Below are positions 1-9,594 of a stretch of 64,000 nt of DNA, in pieces. Under the pieces are notes generated by a model, which worked only from the letters and a program-made list of their open reading frames with translations, ran no database searches and was not told the DNA's origin. The position numbers and the translations under genes were made by a program. Positions within the stretch are counted from its first letter, which is position 1, and each line of letters opens with the position of its first letter. This DNA is from Gonatopus flavifemur (taxonomy: Eukaryota; Arthropoda; Insecta; Hymenoptera; Dryinidae), in assembly GCA_018340375.1 (NCBI GenBank), contig JAFFJZ010000020.1, positions 3,720,001 to 3,784,000 on the forward strand, read 5' to 3'.

Positions 1-1530
1 TGAATCCTTACAACCCACCGACGCTTCTCGATGATTACCCGATGATTCCGCCGAGAAACCCGCAACCTCGCATCCATACTATGTATTCAACGCATTCCCA
101 ACATAATTCCGATGCATTTGCGATCGAGCCAACAACCATACGATGTTATCCCGACATATACCCGATAACTGGACCCGGGGGTCCGCGACCTGGGATGCAT
201 CCAACGATTCCGATCAGAAAACAATATTGTCTGGATGTACGCCCGACAATTTCAATACGATTCCGATGCAATCCAGTGAATCCTTACAACCCACCGACGC
301 AGCCCGATGAGTACCCGATGATTCCGCCTAGAAACCCGCTACCAGGCATCCATACTATGTATTCAACGCATACCCAACATAATTCCGACACATTTGCGAT
401 CGAGCCGACAATCATACAATGTTATCCCGACATATACCCGATAACTGGACACGAGGGTCCGCGGCCTGGGATGGATCCAACGATTCCGATGAAAAAACAA
501 CATTGTCTGGATATTCTCCCGACAGTTTCGATACGATTCCGATGCAATCCAGAGAATCCTTACAACGCACCGATGGCATCCCGATGGGTACCCGATGATT
601 CCGCCGTGGAACCCCCATCCTGGCATCCATACCACGTATCCAACGCATTCCCAACATAATTCCGATGCATTTGCGATTGAGCCAACAATCATACGATGTT
701 ATATCGACATGTACCCGATAACTGGACCCGGGGGTCCGCGGCCTGGGATGGATCCAACGATTCCGATGAAAAAACAATATTGTTTCGATATTCTCCCAAC
801 AGTTTCAATACGATTCCGATGCAATCAAGAGAATCCTTACAACCCACCGATGGGTACCCGATGATTCCGCCGTGGAACCCCCACCCCGGCATCCATACTA
901 TGTCTCCAACGCATAGCCAACATATCTCCGATACATTTGGGATCGAGCCAACAAGCATACAATGTTATCCCGGCATGTACCCGATAACTGCACCCGGGTG
1001 TCCGCGCCCTGGGATAAATCCAACGATTCCGATGGAAAAACAACATTGTCTGGATATTCTCCCGACAGTTTCGATACGATTCCGATGCAATCCAGAGAAT
1101 CCTTACAACGCACCGATGGCATCCCGATGGGTACCCGATGATTCCGCCGTGGAACCCCCATCCTGGCATCCATACCACGTATCCAACGCATTCCCAACGT
1201 AATTCCGATGCATTTGCGATTGAACCAACCACCATACTATGTTATCCCGACATGTACCGGATAACTGCACCCGGGTGTCCGCGCCCTGAGATAGATCCAA
1301 CGATTCTGATGAAAAGACAACATTGTCTGGATATTCTCCCGGCAGTTTCAATACGATTCCGATGCAAGCCAGAGAATCCTGACAACCCACCGACGCTTTC
1401 CGATGGGTACCCGATGATTCCGCCGAGAAACCCGCAACCTGGCATCCATTCTACGTATCCAACGCAGTCCCAACACAAGTCCGGTACATTTGCGATCGAG
1501 TCCACAATCATACGATGTTTTCCTGACAAC
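1..1530. repeat. Tandem satellite array, ~276 bp unit, about 5.5 copies
   Basis: The landmark GATGATTCCGCC recurs at 41, 318, 594, 860, 1137 and 1413, giving spacings of 277, 276, 266, 277 and 276 bp. The array is already under way at base 1. The short unit (594-859) lacks ten bases that its neighbours carry near the end of the unit. Units around 480-700 and 1020-1230 are almost identical over about 200 bp, which suggests a recent two-unit (543 bp) duplication. The word ATTCCGATG recurs about four times inside each unit. Because 276 is divisible by three, long open frames (about 200 codons) run through it, but they exist on both strands and change with each indel, so I do not call a protein. 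Confidence 0.9.
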
Positions 1531-2153
1531 GTTCTCCTTCTGAACCGTATATCGTACGCATCAACTCCTGATCTTTTCCCGACAATTTCCCCGATATTCA
1601 GTGTGTTCCCCAACAGTCCTCTGACCATTGCCACTGTTGTGTTCATGTCCGATAAAGAAACATTTCGATACATATCCAACATGATTAATGGGTGTCAGGA
1701 TTTTGTTGGATTTCCATCGGAATTTCCCATAAGGGTTGAGAGTTAAAAGTTGTCTTTTAACTATTCTCTGTGCGGAAGAAAGAATATTAAACATATATGA
1801 ATATATATATTGTTTGAGCTGAAGTGCCTTCTTCATCCTGCACTATTGAGAATGATTGAATAATCATGGATTGTGCTGAAACTCAATTATGGGTTAGAAC
1901 GGCGTCAAAGCTAAACACTGTTTAATCCCAGAAAATGTGAAAATCGCTCGACGCTGGAGGTTTGATGCTCGTATGAAATTACACCTTAACATGAGATACT
2001 AAGGACCATTCCACATACATTGGAATTGTTTACGGAACGAAATGGTTTCCAGAAATCTCATACATCGAGAGCTAGAACTCCCTGCAAATCCCCGTCCCGT
2101 TCCCTAGAAATCCCGATGTATGTAATGTTAAACTGAGTGTAACATGAAGTAAT
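1531..2153. other. Diverged edge of the satellite, then unremarkable DNA
   Basis: From 1531 to about 1735 the sequence keeps the style of the array (repeated CCCGA and TTTCGATAC words) but no longer aligns to the unit. Beyond that I see no open frame, repeat or motif worth naming. Confidence 0.5.
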
Positions 2154-2200
2154 AGTAAGGAGACATAATTCCCTACAGAAAACTTGATACACTTTGCGGG

Positions 2201-2399
2201 GTTAAAAGGACCAGGTTCGGCGAACGGAATAACTTTTAGAATTAGTGCGCATGCGTCGTAGGCATACCTGTCCTTCTCTCATTACCTCGTAATTATCTCA
2301 CTCGCACCTTGCGATGATGAGAGAAGGACAGGTATATCTACGACGCATGCGCACTAATTCTAAAAGTTATCCCGTTGAACGAACCTGGCCCTTTTGACC
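2201..2399. mobile_element. Hairpin MITE in the left arm of the outer element
   Basis: Two arms of about 80 bp (2201-2282 and 2317-2399) are near-perfect reverse complements around a ~35 bp loop. Matching landmarks are ACTTTTAGAATTAGTGCGC on the left and GCGCACTAATTCTAAAAGT on the right. It sits exactly between TTGCGGGG and CTGATGCCAG, which are adjacent in the related right end, so it is an insertion into the outer element. Confidence 0.75.
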
Positions 2400-2941
2400 T
2401 CTGATGCCAGATGCAATGAAATTACCCCCTCCATCACACTCATCTTTGTAAAAATCTCACAGACACAGTGTAACCGCCGACAAAATGAATTTGATTGTGT
2501 ACCCAGCCAACCATGGATTGGTTCCAATCATTAGTCAATTTGATTGATTCCAATGACATTTGCTAATAATTGATCAATTTTTTGGGAATAATGCAGAATC
2601 TTTATGCGCATGTCCATTCATTGGATAATGATTGATCAAAAATTGATCATTCTTGAAGGGCCAATTGTTGGTCGCTAATGCGGACATGAAACAGGACAAT
2701 TATTGATCAATCTCGTGGTCCATAGAATTGACCAAAAATTGATCATTCAACATACGTCGATAATCGAAAATCTGGAAATGTAAAACATCACTTATTTTCT
2801 ATCGGTAATATGGAATTTTGCATTGGTCATGTCATGTCAATAGGATAGAATTATTTATGAGGAGTACAAATTAGTTCGGTCCGGTTTGAAAAGATGACTC
2901 TCGCTCTCATGAATGTTTCATAGTCACAACCGATCAATTCT

Positions 2942-3112
2942 CCGATATTCGTTGAGCTGGAAAATCGCAGCTTGGTCACGTAACTACATTTCGCACTGAC
3001 ACATGTGGGCGCTTATGTCGGCGAGTGGTTCACCGATGAGAGTGCTCACATGTATTAGTGCGAAATATAGTCACGTGACCAAGCTGCGATTTCCCAGCTC
3101 GACAAATATCGG
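2942..3112. mobile_element. Hairpin MITE in the 5' untranslated part of mariner 1
   Basis: CCGATATT, GAGCTGG and ATCGCAGCTTGGTCACGT on the left pair with ACGTGACCAAGCTGCGAT, CCAGCTC and AATATCGG on the right. The arms are about 70 bp around a short centre. Mariners do not normally carry such a block between the terminal repeat and the transposase start, so it is a later insertion. Confidence 0.7.
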
Positions 3113-3222
3113 AACACTGCAACCGATTTCAATTGTTTCAGAGAGGTTAGACACCTGTGAATAATATTCAGTTGATATCACTCCGAGTTCCTTCTAGAAT
3201 CCGGATTTTTACTCAGTGAAGT

Positions 3223-4962
3223 ATGTCAAATTTCGTTTTAACTATGCAGCATTTGCGGGAGGTGCTAGTTTTCTGTTTTAATTGGAAAAAAGTGCAGCTG
3301 TAACCCATCGAATGCTTGTGGAAGTTTATGGTGACAATGCTCTGAAGATGTACTGTTAATTAATAGAACAATTAATTACAGTCTATGCAGATTCGTATAA
3401 GATTACCACACTCAATTCGGAAAAGGACGAAAATAACACTTGGAATATTTCTCGATACGATGAATGATCTACACCCACGAAGATTGATTCCCACGGCCAC
3501 CAGCTTGTTTTGCAGTGCAAACAAGCAAACTTTATTCTCTTGTATCTCACGTTTCAATGAACACATGAAACGATACACAAATTGAAGAACAATTCAAATT
3601 AACAACTTTTGGCTTGATTTAAGATAAGGATTGACACTATATGAAAAATTAAACAATCCAGAATCAATGTTAACACAAAAATATTTATTTATTGAGTAGC
3701 AAACTTTTCACTATGAAACAAACACTTTAAATAATTTTCACTTTGATTCAGCAGTCGTTCTTTTGGTCCGTGTGCTACTGTAAGAGAACTTGGAATGGTC
3801 CCACGGCGCTCGCAGTGCTCCTTATATAGCACTCCTGGGCAATCACCGAAATTCTTATCTTTGTGATCAAGTTACAAATGCACATATCTATGATATAGAT
3901 CGGGCTTAGATTGATTCTCTAAGCATCCCCAAGTCTTTATTTCAGAAAATTTCCTTTTTTATAATAAATTCCAGATTCAACTTATAACTTACCACGAGAA
4001 CACTATTTGAGTAGTCCGTGCACAGCTCCAACTGATAAATCATATAGGGAATGGTTTCGACGTTTTGAGAATGGCGATTTCAGTGTCGAAGACAAGCCTC
4101 GCTCAGGGCAACCACAAAAATTCGAAAACGAGAAATTGGAGGCTTTACTCGACGAAGATCCGAGTCAAACGCAACAGGAGCTTGCGGAATCATTAGGAGT
4201 TACGCAACAAGCAGTTTCCGTACGATTACAATCCATGGGCATGATTCAAAAGCAAGGCAATTGGGTGCCTGATGACTTACAATAAAGCCTAGAGGCATTG
4301 AACAGCGATTTTTCACTTGCGAGCAGCTGATTCAAAGACAACGAAGAAAGGGGTTCTTACATCGGATTGTGACAGGAGATGAGAAATGGATATTCTACGA
4401 TAACCCCAAGAAAAGAAGATACTATGCTATGCCCGGTCAATCGTTGCCATCGACTTCAACATCGACACCAAAGAGGAATATTCATGGTTCAAAGATCATG
4501 CTGTGTATCTGGTGGGACCAAAAGGATGTTATATACTATGAGTTGCTAAAACCTGGTGATTCTATTACGGGCGATCGGTATAGGCTAGAATTGATTCGTT
4601 TGAGTCGTGCGTTACGAGAAAAGCGTCCGGGATATAAGGAAAGACATGACAAAGTTATTCTTTCACACGATAACGCTCGGCCTCATGTCGCAAAAGTAGT
4701 GAAAAATTATCTGGAAACGTTGAAGTGGGGTATTCTACCGCACCCGCCGTACTCGCCGGACATTGCTCCTTCTGATTACTGGTTATTCCGACAGATGCAG
4801 CACGATTTGGCAGGCCACCGGTTCACTTCGTTCGAAGAAATCGAAAATTGGCTCTTAACTTGGATCGCCTCGAAAGACGAGACGTTTTTCCGTAACGGGA
4901 TTCGAAAATTACCCGAAAGATGGGGAAAAGTGATAGCCAGCGATTGACAATACTTTGATTAA
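3223..4962 (+). pseudogene. Mariner transposase (DD34D), interrupted pseudogene
   Basis: Part of a mariner transposase, the nuclear cut-and-paste enzyme. An ATG at 3223 opens a typical N-terminal helix-turn-helix region (reading HLREVLVFCFNWKKSAA and ending YGDNAL) that stops at 3353, where an LTR-like block is inserted. The frame resumes near 4010 with REWFRRF and a second HTH (QTQQELAESLG). It is shifted at about 4284, just after WVPDDLQ, and resumes through HRIVTGDEKW (first catalytic D), HDNARPH (second D) and YSPDIAPSDYW (third D), with 34 residues between the last two catalytic Asp. A TGA at 4945 replaces a codon close to the normal end; the family-typical stop would be at 4960-4962. 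The gene carries at least one insertion, one frameshift and one stop, so it is inactive. Confidence 0.9.
3354..4002 (-). mobile_element. Probable solo LTR inserted in mariner 1 (minus strand)
   Basis: This 649 bp block splits the mariner transposase reading frame. It begins TGTTAATTAA and ends GAGAACA on the plus strand, so on the minus strand it has the TG...CA ends typical of LTRs. Read on the minus strand it shows a TATATAAG box (around 3823-3830) with two AATAAA signals downstream, the order expected in an LTR. I could not find a convincing target-site duplication and no internal retroelement genes are present. It could instead be another non-coding insertion. Confidence 0.5.
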
Positions 4963-5219
4963 TTTGATAATTCATGTTCTCCTGAAATAAACGCATCTTT
5001 GACTGTAAAAAAACGGACCGAATTATTTTTGTGCTCCCAATATTATGTATTGTTTATCACAAAAAGTTGTTGTGATTTATCGATCCATTCATCTCCGTCG
5101 TATCAGTGATCGCAACTTGTCGAATTTTATATTGTTCATGGCGCGATAAAATTGTCGCGATGAATTGAGGTTATTCATAACTTCAATTTCGGTTCGAATT
5201 TCAATTTCGGAGCATGGAT

Positions 5220-5645
5220 CCCATACAGCACCGGGAGGTTTTCTGGACGTTCCGAAAACGTGCTTGGTTACACAGAGAACGTGCAAATAACGTCTCATGA
5301 TGTTCTAAAAACGTCGCATGTATGTCGCAGGAACATGCAAATGTCCCGTTTAGTTCTATTCATGTCTTCTTGCAATGTTCTTGGGACATATTCAAAGAAA
5401 GGTTTTCACAACGTTCCGCGGCGTTGCACATATGTTTTTAAAAGGTTAGTTTTCATGGAAGCACGTTTAGAAAACGCGGAAAGAACGTCCCGTAGTATAT
5501 GAAAAGAACGTGCTCGGTACGTATTCATGTGCATCAAAAGCGAAGGTACTCTAAACATCTGGAAAATATGTGCCTTGGGCACCAACACACGCGGAACCAA
5601 GATTATGTTTATAGAACATTCAGACAACTTTCTGTGCTGTCTGGG
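5220..5645. mobile_element. MITE with CCCATACAGCAC / GTGCTGTCTGGG ends
   Basis: The terminal inverted repeats match the CAGCAC family seen also at 7418, 8524, 42725 and 59387. The interior is filled with degenerate ACGTTC, AACGTGC and GAACGT words. There is no coding capacity beyond short chance frames. It lies inside the TA-inserted element 2502-6209. Confidence 0.65.
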
Positions 5646-6320
5646 ATGCAAATTCCTATTGTTATAACTGAGTGAACCGATTGAACTCCATTCCAATCAA
5701 AAAGTGTGGTTTCGGATTATAATTTCTATTTGAATTAGCAATACGCAAATTGTGGATAATTATATATTATAATGTTAAATGAACGGATTCAGTTTCACAG
5801 TGCCGTCATCACAATTTTGAAATGAAAAAATTAAAAATAAATGTCCAACAAATTTGAACAAAATTCTTTCACACTGAAGTTATTATATTAGTATTTTAAA
5901 GTGATTCAAAGTTTTATAGTATATATCAATCAATAACGAGTTATTGCTCAATTTTCGATCATTCTCAAACCAAAATAATTGTCCAATAATTGCTAAATTA
6001 TGGGTCACATTATTCCACAGCTGATGACAGCACCTATGCCCATGCCATTGACCAAAGATTGCCCTGCAATTGGGAAATCCAATGGTCCACTGAAATTGAT
6101 CAATTATTGGTCGCCAATGCGGACGCAGAAATGAACAATCATTAATCAATCCCACTCAATCTCATTGGGTAATAATTGACCAGTTATTTATCAGCTTTGG
6201 TTAGCTGGGTAGAGCGTGTTGGTAATTTCGTTGAATCTGGCATCACTGCTTTTGACCCCGCAAGATGTGTTTCAGATTTTGGAAATTCATCCATTGAAGT
6301 TAGTATGTCTCCTTACTGTT

Positions 6321-7034
6321 AATTCGTGGATACCAGTCTTGCATCCTCAAAAATCCTTACAGCCCGTACGAGTAAATATGTGATTGGCGAAATAACTCCT
6401 TTGAGGCTAACCACATTCAATTCCTCACCTCTGGCATGTGATTTGGAATCAGCATCTTCAAAAAATATCCCTACATTACACAATAAAGGTCAGCTGTATG
6501 GGATACGCCATCTTAAATTTTGTATCCTTTACATCTGAATCGAACTCCGCATGTTTCAAAATTCGCATCATTCATAAGAATGATTCCTTGAATTTCACAA
6601 TTCCCTAATTGGCGTTCGTCATCTCGCATATCTACGAGGGCCCCACGATTTTTTTTTGCATGTGGTTGTCTAGAGACACGACCGTATCTCTTTAATCATT
6701 ATATGATGCTTCACAACCTATATAAATCAGTATCATTTTCCCATTGAACTTACGATATATGTTATGAGCCTACATTCAATACGATCTATTATATTTTGAT
6801 TAACCATCTTCGAATTTCTTATGAAAATGTTTTAACAACATTGAAAAATTCATGTTTGTTGTCATTTGTTTATCGCTCACGCATTTCTGCTACTCATTTC
6901 AGGTGCGATTTTGGAAAATTGTGTAGAGAATCTATTAACTCATGTCTCTCTAGACACTTCATAAAGACTCCATGGAGACTCTATAGAGTTTCTATAGAGA
7001 CTCTAGCAAATTTTCTTTACACGGGTAAGGCATG
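6321..7034. other. No gene recognised
   Basis: AT-rich DNA. Around 6920-7010 there is a cluster of TCTATAGAG and TCTAGAGAC words that may be a relic of a word-array MITE, but I could not pair its ends. Confidence 0.4.
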
Positions 7035-7232
7035 TTAGTTCATTGAAAACAATATTAGAAAGAAAAATGAAAGGTAAAACTTATAAGGGTAGACCTACAT
7101 TAAATTATATGAGGCAAAGTATACAAGATAAGGGCTGTCGTAGATATGTAGAAATTAAACGTTTAGCGGATGATAGACAGGGTTGAAGGATTTCATGGAA
7201 CCAGTCATAAGACTGATTACTTCATGATGATG
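7035..7232 (+). pseudogene. C-terminal tail of a LINE reverse transcriptase
   Basis: Translating from about 7046 gives KTILERKMKGK, then YKGRPTLNYMRQ and CRRYVEIKRLADDR, followed by stop codons and WNQS. This K/R-rich GRPR-like segment followed by a (K/R)LAxDR block is what the extreme C-terminus of many insect non-LTR retrotransposon ORF2 proteins looks like. There is no room for a reverse transcriptase domain upstream, so it is a 5'-truncated copy, as is usual for LINEs. It has at least three stops. The assignment is by pattern recognition only; the clade is undetermined. Confidence 0.6.
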
Positions 7233-7417
7233 TTTATATTTGAAGTGAATAATATCTCTTCACTTTTCATCGTGATTATTCATTTTCAATATTGTGCGTT
7301 TTTAATTTCAATGAATTTGATTATCCTGTAATATATTTTCCGTCTTATTATTAATGCCTAGTATTTCCTCTAACGATTCACAATTCCTGCAGGATTGACC
7401 ATACATGTCCGCTGTAT

Positions 7418-7529
7418 TACCCAGACAGCACACAGCTTTTGAAGATAACATAAATGTTATCTTTCAAAGCTACTTGCTCTCAAAGATGATATATATGTTA
7501 TCTTTAGCAGCTTTATGTCGTCTGGGTTA
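7418..7529. mobile_element. Short MITE, CAGCAC family
   Basis: The ends ACCCAGACAGCAC and TGTCGTCTGGGT are inverted repeats. The interior has the word GATAACAT/ATGTTATC twice in opposite orientation. It is about 112 bp long. Confidence 0.65.
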
Positions 7530-7730
7530 CCAACGATTCCCGTTTTCTTTCAGAATTAATCAATAACGTATTTCCATCAAATAAAATGACGAATCAGAGG
7601 AAAAGAAATTTTCCGTTTTAGCAACATGACACACCAGATTGTACTTTGTCCATTTCACAATATTTCAGAATTATCCAGATCGTCACAGTAATAAAGGCTG
7701 ATATTCTCATACTTATTATATTCTGCATTT

Positions 7731-7940
7731 CCAATACACGGACTGCTCTTCGCGTCGAATGTTAATTGTACTGAAAATTCATATCCCGAACGCTAATAGA
7801 CCAGAGGTTCCAATCAAATACATTCGATCGGAAATACCAATCCAATACCCTCGACATAATAAGTCTTCGGTCTATCAGCGTTAGGAACATGAATTTTTAG
7901 TATATTTAGCATTCGGTGCAAAGAGCATTCAGTGTATTGG
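7731..7940. mobile_element. Palindromic MITE, CCAATACAC ends
   Basis: Arms of about 75 bp are reverse complements with moderate divergence. Paired landmarks are CCAATACAC with GTGTATTGG, GAATGTTAATTGTACT with AGTATATTTAGCATTC, and CTAATAGACC with GGTCTATCAG. Confidence 0.65.
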
Positions 7941-8523
7941 GGGCCCACCCATCTAGAGGTGATCTTGCCGATTAGAGATTAGTCAATTCTATAAACAAAA
8001 TTGCTGAAACGCATTTCGCAAAACGTCACAGTCATATCATGATGACGTCCAGAAATAATCACTAAAAGGTCAAATTTTTCGACAGAAAAAAGTCATCGTG
8101 AATAAGTTGTGTTCCTCGGGTGGTTTCAATGCTTCGACGTAAGAAGATGATTCACGAATGGCTTTTGTGAAGCAAAAGACTGAGTATGACACGAAGAATC
8201 AATTTAAACGGATTTTTTTTATTTGTCGAATGATATAATTGAATACGTATCTTCAATTTTGAAATATCTTCATTCCTAGGGATATTCATAAATGTTTCTT
8301 ACTCTAAAGTTGACTTTTGGTTCATTCAAACTTTATTGTGAACTGAAAGCATTGTGTGTTCAAAATATGTTAAGAACTGGAATTAATTATACCGTACCGA
8401 TGAGATTCTCTCACGAGTGCCTCCCCGGTAAAAAAGATAAACTATTCAGTGCCCAATGGTTTACTTGAGAAAATTTCCACCCCCGGGTAGGGAAATATAG
8501 AGCAAAAGAGAAAGAACGAGACA
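7941..8523. other. No gene recognised
   Basis: AT-rich, without a usable open frame, paired repeat or motif that I can support. Confidence 0.4.
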
Positions 8524-8805
8524 ACCGAGCCAGCACAAAAGATTAATTTGAATTCTTGAAGACTTCTGCAAGATCTCTTGAATAGTCCCCGTTATGCGAC
8601 TAATAATGAATTCAATATGAATTCAATGAATTCAAAATGGAAACGTATTGAATGCCCGAAGAATTCATTGCGGAATTCTGATATGAATTCTTTCTGAGCA
8701 TTAAGTTGTTCATAAAGAGTTCATTTTGAATTCAAAGTATTCATAATGAATACATATTGATTAGCATAACGGGACTCCTTTGTGGGGACTCTTGTGCTGT
8801 ATGGG
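8524..8805. mobile_element. MITE related to the copy at 59387
   Basis: The ends CCGAGCCAGCAC and GTGCTGTATGGG are imperfect inverted repeats. Inside, CCGTTATGC near the left end pairs with GCATAACGG near the right end, and GAATTC words are frequent. It aligns along most of its length with 59387-59669, which confirms the boundaries. Confidence 0.7.
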
Positions 8806-8881
8806 AAGAAACACAAGAGTGGTGTTAGGCAAAATGAACGATACGGACCCACAGAAAGATTGAGAGATAAGGAATATAGAA

Positions 8882-9373
8882 TTGTTTTCAGACAAAACGA
8901 AGAATATAGAAATGAAGAAATGGAACGAAACAGAGTCACTAATCCAAGTAACACCAATGTGCGTAAAATATTCTCCGAACGTTCCTAGAATATTTAAACG
9001 ACCTGCAAACATTCTCAGAACGTTTGACGAAGATTGCGTGTTACTAGGGAAGAGTATCGAAAGAAAATATGAACCATTTAGAGGAAAAGGACGGACGGGG
9101 GACAAATATAAAAGGGAAAACAAACGAACGAGTGATACGAACAACCGTATTATTGAACAGAATCTCGATAAGACAAGGAAGAATACAATGAGACTGCAAG
9201 AGTTTTTGAAATTTAGAGAGCAGTATACGAGAAGAGTTAGGGATTCTAATGAAAAAAAAAGAGATAAGCTGATACACAAATTTTTGATATCTAAATTAAA
9301 AGGTCCTGATGTACTCCCTAAATCTGGAAGAGTGACAAATCGCACGTTTCACTCCACTAAGTGTCAGAAGTGA
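8882..9373 (+). CDS. Doubtful open frame of up to 163 codons
   Basis: An open frame rich in Lys, Arg, Glu and Asn. It has no domain I recognise. It runs through a MITE (8943-9048) and ends inside another MITE (from 9313), so most of it cannot be one ancestral gene. The charged middle part (about 9050-9310) could be a scrap of a mobile-element protein or simply purine-rich DNA. No splice sites, promoter or homologous copy in the window support it. Confidence 0.12.
   Translation: MFSDKTKNIEMKKWNETESLIQVTPMCVKYSPNVPRIFKRPANILRTFDEDCVLLGKSIERKYEPFRGKGRTGDKYKRENKRTSDTNNRIIEQNLDKTRKNTMRLQEFLKFREQYTRRVRDSNEKKRDKLIHKFLISKLKGPDVLPKSGRVTNRTFHSTKCQK
8943..9048. mobile_element. Short hairpin MITE with CCAAGTAACAC ends
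   Basis: CCAAGTAACACC on the left pairs with GTGTTACTAGG on the right. CGAACGTTCC and AGAACGTTTG words sit symmetrically inside. About 106 bp. Confidence 0.5.
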
Positions 9374-9586
9374 GCGTGTCCGCTTCGAGTGGAATTTTCA
9401 CTCGTTTCGAGTGACCTCTCACTCTTTTAGAGTGAAAAATTCACTCTAGCATCGGAGTGGTTGTGAGTTTCTAACCTCAAACCTTAGAATATCACTCTAA
9501 AAGAGTGGAAATTTCACTCGAAAATTCGACTGGCTCACTTCTGGCTGGCTAAAGAGTGAAATCTCACTCCAAAGATTTTAGAGAGT
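9313..9586. mobile_element. 274 bp GAGTG-word MITE, copy 1
   Basis: The ends ACTCCCTAAATCT and AGATTTTAGAGAGT are inverted repeats. The interior alternates GAGTGA and TCACTC words. The same element occurs inverted at 12287-12559 and direct at 52321-52594, all 273-274 bp, so boundaries are secure. Its right end lies 8 bp before mariner 2. Confidence 0.85.
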
Positions 9587-9594
9587 ATTATATA

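Larger units (their letters stand above)
2859..5040 (+). mobile_element. Mariner element 1 (decayed, with nested insertions)
   Basis: The ends are diverged inverted repeats sharing GAGNACAAA and TTCGGTCCG (left about 2859-2890, right about 5010-5040), each bordered by TA (2857-2858 and 5041-5042). The element is 2182 bp. Removing a 649 bp putative solo LTR and a 171 bp hairpin leaves about 1.36 kb, close to the usual 1.3 kb of mariners. The internal gene is a transposase pseudogene. The TA borders fit the known target preference of Tc1/mariner transposons. Confidence 0.85.
2502..6209. mobile_element. TA-inserted element with CCCAGCCAACC termini, itself interrupted
   Basis: The left end CCCAGCCAACC and right end GGTTAGCTGGG are inverted repeats, each bordered by TA (2500-2501 and 6210-6211). 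The related copy at 14337-14472 runs through this position uninterrupted, which supports a real TA target-site duplication. Its own sequence survives as 2502-2856, 5043-5219 and 5646-6209 and is full of ATTGATCAAT-like words. Both halves share a GGTCGCYAATGCGGAC block. Mariner 1 and a CAGCAC MITE are inserted in it. Confidence 0.65.
2154..6320. mobile_element. Outer inverted-repeat element hosting several nested insertions
   Basis: The left end (AGTAAGGAGACATA at about 2156, then TTGCGGGGTTAAAAG near 2196-2208) is matched in reverse complement by the right end (6249-6320, which has TTTTGACCCCGCAAG and TATGTCTCCTTACT). The TGATGCCAGAT block at 2403 and ATCTGGCATCA at 6236-6246 continue the pairing inward. 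A relative without the large insertion lies at 14337-14472. No coding sequence of its own is seen. Its length is due almost entirely to the elements inside it. Confidence 0.6.

Noticed and set aside
42..1746. Open frames of 168-205 codons on the plus strand, rich in Pro, Ile and Met
   Set aside because: They follow the satellite period of 276 bp, occur on both strands, and are broken by indels between units. No start context or domain supports a protein.
8761..9345. 194-codon frame on the minus strand with many Phe, Leu and Ser
   Set aside because: It is the antisense of purine-rich DNA and crosses MITE boundaries at 8805, 8943-9048 and 9313.
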